Shown one piece after another: positions 35,898 to 45,300 of a stretch of 64,000 bases of DNA. This DNA is from JABDII01 sp963815325. Lineage in GTDB: Bacteria; Gemmatimonadota; Gemmatimonadetes; Gemmatimonadales; GWC2-71-9. The notes under the pieces are model-generated. The model made no database searches. It saw only the letters and a list, made by a program, of their open reading frames with translations, and had not been told where the DNA came from. Location of the stretch: assembly GCA_963815325.1 (NCBI GenBank), contig CAWFGG010000010.1, forward strand, positions 222,693 to 286,692, read 5' to 3'. Each line of letters starts with the position of its first letter. The stretch's first letter is position 1. A program made the position numbers and the translations under genes.

Positions 35898-37565
35898 CTA
35901 GGACGCGACTCCACGCGCCAGCGGCACGAGGTCGAGCAACTCCTCGACCAGGGGCTTGACCGATTCCCACGCGTCATTCTTGGCGAGAAGCCCTTGGATC
36001 TGATCCCGGACCAACGTGGCACGGTCGAGCGCTCCGGGTCCTGTGTAGAGCAGCGTCGCGATCGGAACGACCTCCTCGCCAACCGCGCTCGAGGAGGGGA
36101 GGGTGGTTGGCCGATCCAGGAAAGCCTCGAGAGACGGCTCGACCCTGGGGGTCTGTTGCATGAGCCGTGCGAAGGTCACGAAGCTCGTGGCCAAGTCGCT
36201 TCGCATGGCGGGCACATCGTCCGCCGGGCCCGGAACATCCTCCTCCGTGTCCGGAGCAAGCGCCCTGATCGGCACGATCTCGCCGGGCGGTTCGGCGGGT
36301 GGTGTTGCGGGCTCGAGGGTGGCGAGACGCGAAGTCAGGGCCGCGAGCCGTTCGAGTTGCGCCGCATCCGGCACCCCCTCGTGATGGTCGCGGAGCAGGT
36401 GGCCGGCCTCGTCCAGCACCGCCGCAAAGGCATCCAACGTGTCGCCCGCCCGCCCGCGGGCGATGTGGGACCGTGCGGCCGCACCAAAGTCCCGGAGGGC
36501 GCCGCCAAATGCCGCGCTCGGCGTCTGGCTCAAGGCGCGCAGCGAGCCGAACACGCTGAAGAGCCTGAGCTTCCGCTCGATGCTCGAGCCGGCAGTTCCG
36601 AGCTCGTGGGCGATTGCCAGGAGGTGGTCGGCGTGGCCGGTGACTTCCATGGCGCTCAGCGACTCGCCCCGCCCACTGGCACGGCCGGTGCCACGCTCCA
36701 CCACGTAGGCCCCACCATCTTCCGGCGCCAGCGTGGCAATTGGGACCACATCCTCCTCTGCCACGAATGCCCGGAGGAGCAGGTCGGCAAAGCGACGCCC
36801 CTCTTCGGACTCACGGGTCGTTCGCCCGGTGCCTGCGACGTCGCGCGAAATGCGGGTCACCGCACGTGCGGCGGCGTCGAACACGTCGGCGATGCCGGGT
36901 GGTGGGGCGTAGGCCCGGTCGAGCTCGGTACACGCGATCTCGATCCCATCCAGGATCTCAGGCAGGGGAGGCAGCTCGCCGAGTTCGGCCAGGCCGCGCA
37001 ACGACTGCAGACGCCGAATCACCGTGTTGACCGGGTCTTTGGCCCTGGCCTGAACGCGAAGCGCATTGGCCGCACGGTCGAGCGCGCTGGCGATCAACGC
37101 CCCTTCACGAGCCACGAATGCCCGGACTCCGGTGCTCATTGCGAGCGGACCGGCTTCTCGGCTTGCGTCGGGTTGAGGCGTGCTGAATGCCGCCGGTATC
37201 CCGCCGACCTCTTCCAGGGCTTGCCCCACGCGGTGCGCCCGGCTCCGGTCCTCCTCTGCCCAGTTGCCCGCGGCACGGACCAGGAGCTTGAGATCCTCGA
37301 TCGCTTGCCCGGTCACCTCACGAACGGCTGGGCCCCATTTGAGCGTTCCCTCGCGGTACTGCCGGGCGACCGATTCGAGGCCGGCGGCGGCGTGGGCAAT
37401 GTCGCTTTGCTTCGCCATGAGGGCCGAGCCGCGCAGGGCCCGGCTGAACCGCATGAACTCGTCCGGGGCCGGCCCTTCGGGCTTGGCGATCTGGTTGCCC
37501 AGCCGCTCGAGATACTCCCCGGCTTCGAGGGCGAAGAACTCCGCGGCGCCGAGGGAAGGTGTCAT
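35898..37565 (-). CDS. HPt-like signalling scaffold protein lacking the phospho-histidine
   Basis: 555-residue soluble, helix-rich protein with no signal or membrane segment. Residues about 8-70 resemble a histidine phosphotransfer (HPt) domain, but the usual HTLKGSA reads RALRGSA (Arg42 in place of His). Three similar short stretches recur in acidic linkers: DVVPIATLAPED (about 273), EIVPIRALAPDTEED (about 431) and EVVPIATLLYTG (about 499). The rest is helical with Ala/Arg/Leu bias and resembles HPt-type bundles. No kinase or receiver domain is attached. It may be a degenerate CheA-like or chemotaxis-type scaffold, but this is inference. Confidence 0.6.
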   Translation of the reverse strand: MTPSLGAAEFFALEAGEYLERLGNQIAKPEGPAPDEFMRFSRALRGSALMAKQSDIAHAAAGLESVARQYREGTLKWGPAVREVTGQAIEDLKLLVRAAGNWAEEDRSRAHRVGQALEEVGGIPAAFSTPQPDASREAGPLAMSTGVRAFVAREGALIASALDRAANALRVQARAKDPVNTVIRRLQSLRGLAELGELPPLPEILDGIEIACTELDRAYAPPPGIADVFDAAARAVTRISRDVAGTGRTTRESEEGRRFADLLLRAFVAEEDVVPIATLAPEDGGAYVVERGTGRASGRGESLSAMEVTGHADHLLAIAHELGTAGSSIERKLRLFSVFGSLRALSQTPSAAFGGALRDFGAAARSHIARGRAGDTLDAFAAVLDEAGHLLRDHHEGVPDAAQLERLAALTSRLATLEPATPPAEPPGEIVPIRALAPDTEEDVPGPADDVPAMRSDLATSFVTFARLMQQTPRVEPSLEAFLDRPTTLPSSSAVGEEVVPIATLLYTGPGALDRATLVRDQIQGLLAKNDAWESVKPLVEELLDLVPLARGVAS

Positions 37566-37661
37566 GCGGCCTCGAGGGGGGTGACGGGGAACGGGTCCGA
37601 TACGCTCATAAAGTACACCGTGCCACGCGTGGTGAGAACGGCCCGGCGTTTCACCCGGCGG

Positions 37662-38378
37662 CTACGCGCTGTGCATGAGTCGGGCCATGTCCTCGACGGC
37701 CGACCGCATGCCGGTAAAGATCGCGCGGCTCACGATACTGTGGCCGATGTTGAGCTCCTCGATTTCGGGAATCCGTGCGACGGGTTGCACATTGCGGTAA
37801 GTGAGTCCGTGACCGGCGTGCACGGCCAATTCCAGGGCTCTCGCGTAACGGGCGGCGTGCTGCAGTTCCTCGAGCGCTGCCGGACTCTGCTGCCAGGTAT
37901 TGGCGTAGCGTCCGGTGTGCAGTTCGAGAGCGGGGACCCGGAGCGACTTCGCCGCTTCGATTTGCACTTCCTCCGGATCGATGAACAGGCTGAGGCGGCA
38001 CCCCGCGGCGGCGAGACGGTCGATGATAGCCTGGAGACGGCTGGGGTCTCTGGTCAAATCGAGACCGCCCTCAGTGGTAATCTCTTCGCGTCGTTCGGGG
38101 ACGAGGGTGGCTTGATATGGCCGGAGGCGGCACGCCAGGGCGACCACATCCTCACTGCTCGCGAGCTCGAGGTTGAGGATTCGCACGCGCTCCGACAACG
38201 CAATCACATCGCGATCCTGGATGTGCCGCCGGTCTTCCCGCAGGTGGACCGTGATGCCGTCCGCTCCGCCGGCTTCGCATTCGGCTGCGGCGAGTGCGGG
38301 GTCGGGCTCATCGGCGCGTCGCGCCTCGCGAACCGTCGCGACGTGGTCGATATTCACATACAGTCGTGTTGGAGTCAT
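37662..38378 (-). CDS. pdxJ: Pyridoxine 5'-phosphate synthase
   Basis: 238-residue PdxJ, which makes PNP from 1-deoxyxylulose 5-phosphate and 3-amino-2-oxopropyl phosphate in the DXP-dependent vitamin B6 route. LYVNIDHVATVREARR, GADGITVHLREDRRHIQDRDV, TLVPERREEITTEGGLDL, LELHTGRYA and ELNIGHSIVSRAIFTGM are conserved blocks. It is divergent from the lipoprotein gene at 38436 with 57 bp between, so both promoters lie in that short gap. Confidence 0.96.
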   Translation of the reverse strand: MTPTRLYVNIDHVATVREARRADEPDPALAAAECEAGGADGITVHLREDRRHIQDRDVIALSERVRILNLELASSEDVVALACRLRPYQATLVPERREEITTEGGLDLTRDPSRLQAIIDRLAAAGCRLSLFIDPEEVQIEAAKSLRVPALELHTGRYANTWQQSPAALEELQHAARYARALELAVHAGHGLTYRNVQPVARIPEIEELNIGHSIVSRAIFTGMRSAVEDMARLMHSA

Positions 38379-38435
38379 TGATCCGACTCTCCCCCCGGTT
38401 TACTTTCGACGTCGGCCACCACCCACGAGGTTCCT

Positions 38436-38873
38436 TTGAGTCAGCGCTGGATTTTTGCCGCCCTCACCCTTGTCATCGGATGTGGGCAGGGCTCGGTGCA
38501 GGTTCCGCCCAGCCCCAATCCCGAATCGGCCGTCGAGACGTTCATGCAGAGCGTCAGCGACAGCAACCTGGCGATGATGTCCCAATACTGGGGCACGGCC
38601 AAGGGCTCGGCTGCCGAGACGAACGACCCGTCCGACTACCTCAAGCGGATCGAAGTGATGCGGGTGTATCTGCGTCACGACTCGTTCAAGATTACGTCCA
38701 ATCGGGCGAGTCAAGAGGCCGACGACATCCGGGACCTCACGGTCGAAATCCGGCGAGACTCGTGTGTGCGCCAGGTTCCGTTCCAGGTGGTCCGGACCCG
38801 CGCGCGTCGATGGATCATCCGCAATATCGATCTCACGGCAATAGGTAACCCTATCGCGCCGTGTCGGGAGTAG
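38436..38873 (+). CDS. Small putative lipoprotein, function unknown
   Basis: 145 residues, TTG start. MSQRWIFAALTLVIGCGQGS is a lipoprotein-type signal with the Cys at about residue 16. The mature part resembles small single-domain proteins of the SnoaL/NTF2-like type (SAVETFMQSVSDSNLAMMSQYWG... RRWIIRNIDL), in which a short helix leads into a curved sheet; this fold call is tentative. It has no recognised catalytic residues. It is convergent with the epimerase gene at 38926. Confidence 0.6.
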   Translation: MSQRWIFAALTLVIGCGQGSVQVPPSPNPESAVETFMQSVSDSNLAMMSQYWGTAKGSAAETNDPSDYLKRIEVMRVYLRHDSFKITSNRASQEADDIRDLTVEIRRDSCVRQVPFQVVRTRARRWIIRNIDLTAIGNPIAPCRE

Positions 38874-38925
38874 CGTGCGTCGTGCGAGGGCCTGGCCGGG
38901 AACTTTCCGCGTCCACCGGTGTTCC

Positions 38926-39321
38926 TTATTCGGTTAGCTCGAGCAGGATGCCGGCGGTGGACTTCGGGTGCACGAACGCGACGCGGCGACCGCCGGCCCC
39001 GCGCCTGGGGACCTCATCGATGAGCTGGTATCCCTGTGCCCGGCACGCCTCGAGCGTCTGATCGAGGTCACGTACGCGGTAGCAAATATGATGGATGCCG
39101 GGGCCGCGTCGCGCCAGAAATTTTGCGATGGGCCCATCGGGAGTCTTGGGAGCGAGGAGCTCGACGTGGGAGTCGCCGAACGCAAGCGAAGCGATCATGG
39201 CGCCGTCCGCCTCCTCCTGTGGAAGGGGAGCAAGCCCGAGGATGTCGCGATAGAAGCTCAACGCAGCTTCGAGATCGGGAACGGCAACCCCAACGTGGGC
39301 GATGCGAGCGGAATCCGACAC
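38926..39321 (-). CDS. mce: Methylmalonyl-CoA epimerase
   Basis: 131-residue vicinal-oxygen-chelate protein that interconverts (R)- and (S)-methylmalonyl-CoA. Metal ligands appear in ARIAHVGVAVPDL, GIHHICYRV and ILLELTE. GTG 39321 follows GAGGTAGCC; the in-frame extension to 39444 is not family-like. It suggests a propionyl-CoA/methylmalonyl-CoA route; no mutase or carboxylase gene is in the window. It is divergent from trxA. Confidence 0.9.
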   Translation of the reverse strand: MSDSARIAHVGVAVPDLEAALSFYRDILGLAPLPQEEADGAMIASLAFGDSHVELLAPKTPDGPIAKFLARRGPGIHHICYRVRDLDQTLEACRAQGYQLIDEVPRRGAGGRRVAFVHPKSTAGILLELTE

Positions 39322-39431
39322 GGCTACCTCGTGGGAGTGTGAGTGGGGTCTCGCGTCGACCGTAGAAAGTAACCAGCACGGTGGCATCTGGTGAGCCCCG
39401 TCGGATCGAGAAAATCGAGAAAGAGGAAAGC

Positions 39432-39770
39432 ATGAGCACAGCATCGAGCGCGCCGGTCGCCGTCACGGATGATTCCTTTGCCGGGGATGTCGAACAGGCA
39501 TCGGGACTGGTCCTGGTTGATTTCTGGGCTACCTGGTGCGGACCCTGCCAAACCATTGCTCCGATCCTAAGCCAACTGGCGGGAGAGTATGCGGGCAAGG
39601 TCAAAGTGACGAAACTCGACGTCGACGCCAATCAGCGCACGGCCATGCGGTTCAATGTCCGTTCCATCCCGAGCGTGTTGTTCTTCCGGGATGGGAATCA
39701 CGTGGACACGGTGGTCGGAGCGGTCCCCAAGGCGGTGTTGGAAGGCAAGATCAAGGAGCATCTCTCCTAG
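39432..39770 (+). CDS. trxA: Thioredoxin
   Basis: 112-residue thioredoxin with FWATWCGPCQTIAPIL (WCGPC active site), the cis-Pro loop SIPSVLFFRDG and C-terminal helix. No signal peptide, so it is cytoplasmic. ATG 39432 follows AGAGGAAAG; the in-frame upstream ATG-type start at 39381 lacks a suitable site and gives an untypical N-terminus. Confidence 0.95.
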   Translation: MSTASSAPVAVTDDSFAGDVEQASGLVLVDFWATWCGPCQTIAPILSQLAGEYAGKVKVTKLDVDANQRTAMRFNVRSIPSVLFFRDGNHVDTVVGAVPKAVLEGKIKEHLS

Positions 39771-39815
39771 CCCGCGTCCCGCACGGGGCCGCCCTCGAGG
39801 GTGGCCCCCGGTCCA

Positions 39816-40838
39816 ATGTCTATGCGCCCAAGCAGCGCGTGCCTGCTGCAATCGACTGTTAGACTGCATGACATCGTGTTCCCGGCGGCCGGTTACCTGC
39901 TCCGGCGGACCCGCCTTGCATTTGTCGACCTGAACAATCTCATCGCATTTGCGACGCGGAGCCGGGACGGGAAGGTCGATGCCTACTTCGCCGGCTACCT
40001 GCCGGAGGAAGTGGTGCTGCTCTTCTTCCGGCAGGGGAAACTGGTAAACGCCGCCACACTGGGACCAACAGTGCGGGGCATCATCCCGATCGACGAGTCG
40101 CTCCGGCGGCTCAAAGCGGAATCGGAGCGCGGCGAGGGAGTCTACGCCACGGCGGAGGCCAGCCAACTCGCCATGATGTACGGCGCGTCGCTCGAGTCAG
40201 CCACGCTCCGCTTCGTGAACCCGCCGGACCCTGCCGCGCTGTTCCCATCCCTCATGGAAGAGCGGTTCTCCGGCACTCTCGAGTTCATCTCAAACGGACG
40301 CGTGAATTACTTGCAGTTCGACGACGGTGGGTTCGTTGGCGGGTTTCTCTGCGACCGCGCCGCGGATGTTTCCGTACCGTCGTACCTGGAGAGCCTGTTC
40401 GCGCCGCTCACCGGCGGTGCCTCACCTGCAATCGCCGGGACCACCCTGCATCCGCCGCCGGCGGTTCCTGTTCAGGCACTCCCCTCGCAGATCCGGATGT
40501 ATCGCGAGGTGGTGGAACGTCTGGTCCAAGCCGTCGGCGAGGAAGTGCAGGATGACGCTTCGACCCGCGCCCGACGCGCCTTTGATGATGTCGTCGCCCT
40601 CCATCCGGAAGCGACCTATCTCCGTCTCGAAGCATCGGACGATGCGGGGTCCCTCGCGATCGAGGCCGATGCCCTGACCCGGGCACTCGCCGCCTGGTCC
40701 AGCGAACTGCTGAACGGAGTCGAGATCGTCTCGCCGGAGGCGGCACCCGGCCTCCTCAGCAAAGCAACCCGCGATCATCGTCACGTGCTTCGCGCCGCCG
40801 GCTTCTTCGATACCATCCCGTGGACGCTGGAACCGTAG
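39816..40838 (+). CDS. Conserved hypothetical protein
   Basis: About 340 residues, not recognised. It is soluble, with alternating helices and strands: LAFVDLNNLIAFATRSRDGKV, AYFAGYLPEEVVLLFF, SGTLEFISNGRVNYLQFDDGG, then a Pro-rich linker (TTLHPPPAVPVQALP) and an all-helical C-terminal half. The tandem strand pattern in the N-terminal half suggests a sensor or regulatory domain like DUF4388, but I cannot confirm it. Starts at 39801 (GTG), 39816 (ATG) and 39876 (GTG) are all possible. The last 19 nt overlap rsmI. Confidence 0.6.
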   Translation: MSMRPSSACLLQSTVRLHDIVFPAAGYLLRRTRLAFVDLNNLIAFATRSRDGKVDAYFAGYLPEEVVLLFFRQGKLVNAATLGPTVRGIIPIDESLRRLKAESERGEGVYATAEASQLAMMYGASLESATLRFVNPPDPAALFPSLMEERFSGTLEFISNGRVNYLQFDDGGFVGGFLCDRAADVSVPSYLESLFAPLTGGASPAIAGTTLHPPPAVPVQALPSQIRMYREVVERLVQAVGEEVQDDASTRARRAFDDVVALHPEATYLRLEASDDAGSLAIEADALTRALAAWSSELLNGVEIVSPEAAPGLLSKATRDHRHVLRAAGFFDTIPWTLEP

Positions 40839-41674
40839 CCGCGTCCGGGACCCTCTACGTCGTCGCGACACCCCTCGGGCATCTCGGGGACCTCACCGCT
40901 CGGGCCCGGGAGGTGCTCTGCGTGGTCCCGATCGTGGCGGCTGAGGACACCCGCCACACGCGGAAACTCCTGACTCATATTGGGGCCACGCCCCGGCTGC
41001 TGAGCTTCCACGCGCACTCCCCCCCGACGCGGGCCGTCCAAATCATCGAGGCGCTCAGAGCCGGGTCGGACGTCGCGTTGGTGTCGGATGCCGGCACACC
41101 GGGAATCAGTGATCCCGGGGCATCGCTGGTCCGGACGGTGCGGAATGCCGGCCTACCCGTCGTCCCCATTCCTGGAGCGTCGGCCGTTGCGGTCGCGCTC
41201 TCGGCTGCCGGTCTGCCGGCCGACCGGTTCCTGTTCTTGGGGTTTCTGCCGCGGAAGGGTGCCGAACGGCGCCGGTTGATCGAGCGTGCGACCACCGAAG
41301 AGTGGACCACGGTCATCTTCGAGGCTCCTCCGCGGCTCTCGGCGCTCTTGACGGAGCTGGCCGCCGTGGCGGAGCCCGACCGTCGGGCCGTGGTCTGCCG
41401 AGAGCTGACCAAGGTGCACGAGGAGATACGGGAAGGCAGTCTCGCGGAGCTGGCAGACCACTATGCGGCGACACCGCCTCGTGGAGAGATCACTGTCCTC
41501 GTCGAGGGGACGGGAAAGGAGCGGAAACCACCGCCGGATCTCGATGCCCTGCGGTCCGAGGCTCAGGCACTGCTCGGAGAAGGCCTGAGTCGGCGCTCGG
41601 TGGTGGGCCGATTGACGGAATCCAGCGGCGTGCCGCGCAATGAGATCTATCGTCTGGTCATGGAGTTGCGATGA
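40820..41674 (+). CDS. rsmI: 16S rRNA (cytidine(1402)-2'-O)-methyltransferase
   Basis: 284-residue tetrapyrrole-methylase-fold enzyme that 2'-O-methylates C1402 of 16S rRNA. GTLYVVATPLGHLGDLTARA, AAEDTRHTRKLL, ALVSDAGTPGISDPG, PIPGASAVAVALSAAGL and LGFLPRK are family blocks. GTG 40820 overlaps the previous gene. The stop overlaps the start of the DUF4159 gene (ATGA). Confidence 0.95.
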   Translation: MDAGTVAASGTLYVVATPLGHLGDLTARAREVLCVVPIVAAEDTRHTRKLLTHIGATPRLLSFHAHSPPTRAVQIIEALRAGSDVALVSDAGTPGISDPGASLVRTVRNAGLPVVPIPGASAVAVALSAAGLPADRFLFLGFLPRKGAERRRLIERATTEEWTTVIFEAPPRLSALLTELAAVAEPDRRAVVCRELTKVHEEIREGSLAELADHYAATPPRGEITVLVEGTGKERKPPPDLDALRSEAQALLGEGLSRRSVVGRLTESSGVPRNEIYRLVMELR

Positions 41675-42359
41675 TCACCTGCGTCCGGGCTGCCATTCTC
41701 GGAATTGCCGCCGTGGCGAGCGGGCCGTGGAGCGGGGCGATATCGGGCCGGATCCCCGGGTCGGAGATGACCATTGGGCGGCTTCACTATGAGGGAGGGG
41801 GAGACTGGTACGCCAACCCATCGAGCCTTCCCAATTTGCTGCAGGCCATTCGATCCGGCACGCGGCTTCGCGTCGCCGAGCGGGAGAAGGTCGTTACCCT
41901 CGACGACGATGACCTGTGGACCGTGCCTTACTTGTACATGACCGGCCATGGCAACGTGCGGCTGAGCGACGCCCAGTTGCGCACGCTCGGGCGGTACCTC
42001 GAGCAAGGTGGCTTTCTCCACGCCGACGATAACTACGGGATGGATGCTCTCTTCGTCGCGAACTTGGCCGGCTGTACCCGAATCTCGAGCTGGTGGAGGT
42101 GCCGCTCGAGCATCCGATCTATCACGTGGTCTATCAGTTTCCCGAAGGCCTTCCCAAAGTGCACGAGCACGACGGCAAGCCGGCTCAAGGACTCGGTCTC
42201 TTCATCGACGGCCGCCTCGCGGTGTTCTACAGCTATCAGTCGGATCTCGGCGACGGCTGGGAAGACCCCGATGTCCACCGTGACCCGCCCGAAGTCCGGG
42301 AGGCGGCGCTTCGCATGGGCGTGAACCTGTTCGCGTACGCCGTGGCATCCGCCGAATGA
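41671..42359 (+). CDS. DUF4159 family protein, one frameshift
   Basis: About 229 residues when rejoined. The N-terminus carries a short signal-like stretch (ITCVRAAILGIAAVASG), then MTIGRLHYEGGGDWYANPSSLPNLLQAI, DDLWTVPYLYMTGHGNVRLSD and RYLEQGGFLHADDNYGMD, which are DUF4159 features with a class-I glutamine-amidotransferase-like fold. At about 42044-42050 the frame shifts; the continuation LYPNLELVEVPLEHPIYHVV...NLFAYAVASAE is in the +1 frame. The unshifted frame runs on as non-family sequence to 42324. Overlaps rsmI and the next gene; the family is often linked with DUF4175 and MoxR/vWA genes. Confidence 0.75.
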
Positions 42360-45300
42360 CCCATCCCACGACCAGAGCGACCCTCCATCGGCTGATCCTC
42401 CCGATTCAAGCCCTCGAAGGTGCGGCGTGGCTGGTCGGCATGCTTGGCAGCATGCTCGTCGTCCTGGGCCTCGCGGCGTGGCTGGCTCGGCTTGGCTGGT
42501 TCGATCCACCGTATTGGGTGCTGGTCGGATGGGCCGTCGCCGTTCTGGCCGTGCTTGGTGCGGTAGTGCGCGGCTGGCGCCACCGTGGCCGGCTGGCGCT
42601 CGAAGCGATTGCCCGAGTGCTCGAGGAGAACGGGGTGTCGCGTCGAGGAGGACTCACGGGCCTCCTGGTACCTCCGGTCGACGGAACCAGTGCCGACCTG
42701 TACCGGCTGGCCGATCGCAGTCGTGCCCGCGACCTCGCCGAGAGTGGGCGCCGCGAAGTCGCCCCGATTGCGCAGGCGGCCCGAGGCAGAGCCGCCGCCG
42801 CCGGCGCCCTATTCCTCTTCGGTGTGCTGCTGGTTGCCTCCGCCGGTCCGGTCCGCGGCGCAGCCGCGCAACTCTGGCGCCCGAAGGCGGCCTGGGATCG
42901 GACGACGGCCCCGGTGACGCTCCAGGCATCGGACACGATCGTGGATCGTGGTCACTCGGTTGACCTCGCGCTTGCGGCCGTCGGACGCCGGAGCGCGGCC
43001 CTGTGGACCCGGTCGCCGGGCGAGGCGTGGCGGAGCGAATCGGTGACCTTGGATCAAGCAGGGAACGCCACTCGGACCACTGGGCCCTTGGCGAGCGATC
43101 TCCACGCGCGTCTCGTGAGCGGTACGCGAAGTTCGGAAACCATCACGGTCCACGTCAGGTTGCCCGCGTTCCTCGGCGCGCTGTCGGTGGTCGCCCGGTA
43201 TCCGCCCTACCTGGGCTTGGCGGATGAGCCGCTTCCCACGGGAGGCGACACGCTGCTTCTGCCGGCCGGAACCGTGTTGGCGACGTCGGGAGAGGCGACG
43301 ACCATGCTAGCGGAGGCGAACTGGCTTGGCGCCACGACCTCGCACCCGTTGACCGTGACGGGATCGACCTTCCAGGGGCAATTCATACCGCGGAACTCCG
43401 GGGTGTACCGTCTCGCGATCCACACCGCGGACGGTGGGACCCTGGACGGTGACATCCCTCGGCTTCCGATTCGCGTGGTGAGCGATAGTGCGCCGACGGT
43501 CGAGGTGCCCGTGCCCGGCAGAGACACCCTGCTGCCGAGCACGTTGCGCATACCGATCGTGGTCGATGCCCGTGACGACCATGGTCTTCGGGAGATCCGG
43601 CTCACCAGCCGGCGGATTTCCCGACTTGGAGTCGTGAATGAGCCGCGTGTCGAGCGCGTGCCCCTACCCGAAGGGCAACCTGACCGTGCAATCGTGTCCT
43701 ACGATTTCAACCTGAGCGCCCGGAGCCTCCTGCCCGGCGATTCAGTGCGGTACCTGGTCGAGGTCGTGGACAATGCACCGCGCCCCAACATCGGCCGGTC
43801 GCAGGAGTATCGCCTTCGGCTTCCGACGCTCAGGGAAATACGGGCCCGGACGCGCGAGGCAACCGCGGAATTGGAACAGCGGTTGGATTCGCTCGCGACG
43901 GCAAGTCGGCGCATCGAACGACGGACGGAAGATCTGAGCCGGGAACGGACACGCGGTGAACAGGGACGCACCGCAGGGCAGGAGGAGTCGCTGGCGTTCG
44001 AGGATGCCAAACGAGCCGAGGCGGCGGCCCAAGACCACGAAGCGCTCATGCGCCAAGCTGAAGAAATGCGCGATGCCCTCGATGCGTTGCGAGAGACCGC
44101 GGAGGCGGCAGGGCTCGATGATCCCGACTGGCAGGCTCGACTGGAGGAAATCCGGCAACAGCTCGATCGGGCCCTCTCGCCCGAGATCCGGGAAAAGCTG
44201 GCGGAGCTGCAACAAGCACTCCTGGAGCTCAATGCCCAACGCACCCGCGACGCGCTCGAGCGCTTGGCCGAGGCGCAGCGGGAGTTGCGCGAGGTCCTGG
44301 AGCGAAGCCGCGACCTCTTCCGCCGCGCGGCGTTGGAGGGAGACCTCGCCAACCTCGAACAAGACGCCCGCGAGCTAGCCGAGCGGCAGGAACAGTGGAA
44401 CAGCGCGGTGGCATCGGCCGACAGCACGGAGGCCGCCGCGGAGGAACGCGACCTGGCCGCGGAGACTGATTCGCTTGCCAAGGTATTGGAGCAGCTCACC
44501 GATGCGCTCGAACGCGAAGGGCTGACCGCCGCCAATGATCTGGTCCGGCAGGCGATGGAAGCCGCCCAACAGATGCTCGATGCGGCGAAACATGCGCAAT
44601 CGGGCGACCGGCCAACCGCCGAGCAGAAGGGGCGCCAGGCACTCGAGCAGCTCCAGCCGCTGGGAGATCGGATCGGTGCCGAACGGAGCGGGTTGCAGCA
44701 GCGGTGGCGGGAAGAGATCGCGACGGCACTCGACCGCGGCCTGACCGAAGTGAGCCGTCTGACCGAGCGGCAGCTCGAGTTGGAGCGCGCTATCCGGTCT
44801 GACGCACCACCCGGTCGCGTGCTGGCCGACCAAGGGGCCATCGAGGAGGGTGTCGAGAACCTCATCCAGCAAATGCAGCGGGCTTCCGGCAAGAATGCGC
44901 TGGTATCTCCTGACATTGCCGGTGCGCTCGCTCAGGCCCAGCGCCAGATGCGCCAGGCCCGCGAGGGACTGGCATCCGCCATGCCCAATGTGCGCGATGC
45001 AGCCGAGCAGGCCGGCCAGGCTGTCGACGCCCTCAATGCCGCTGCCTACCAGATGGTACGATCCCGGGGCGATGTCGCCGGAGCGGGAACGGGCTCGGGC
45101 CTGGTGGAAGCGCTGGAGCGCATGAGTGAGCTGGCCAAGCAACAAGGCCAATTGGGTGAACGGGCCGGGGGGCTGATCCCGCTGGCCGGCGGCGGAATGT
45201 TGCGCGAGCAGTTGCGCCGCCTTGCGCAGGAGCAGCGTCGGCTTGCCGAAGAGCTCGAGCGCATTCGCGCGAGCGGCCAGCTGCCAAACAGCGGCGCGCT

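Noticed and set aside
35613..38381. A 922-codon open frame on the plus strand
   Set aside because: It runs antisense across the flippase-like, HPt-like and pdxJ genes and has the low-complexity composition of a GC-rich shadow frame. The minus-strand genes have clear family motifs.
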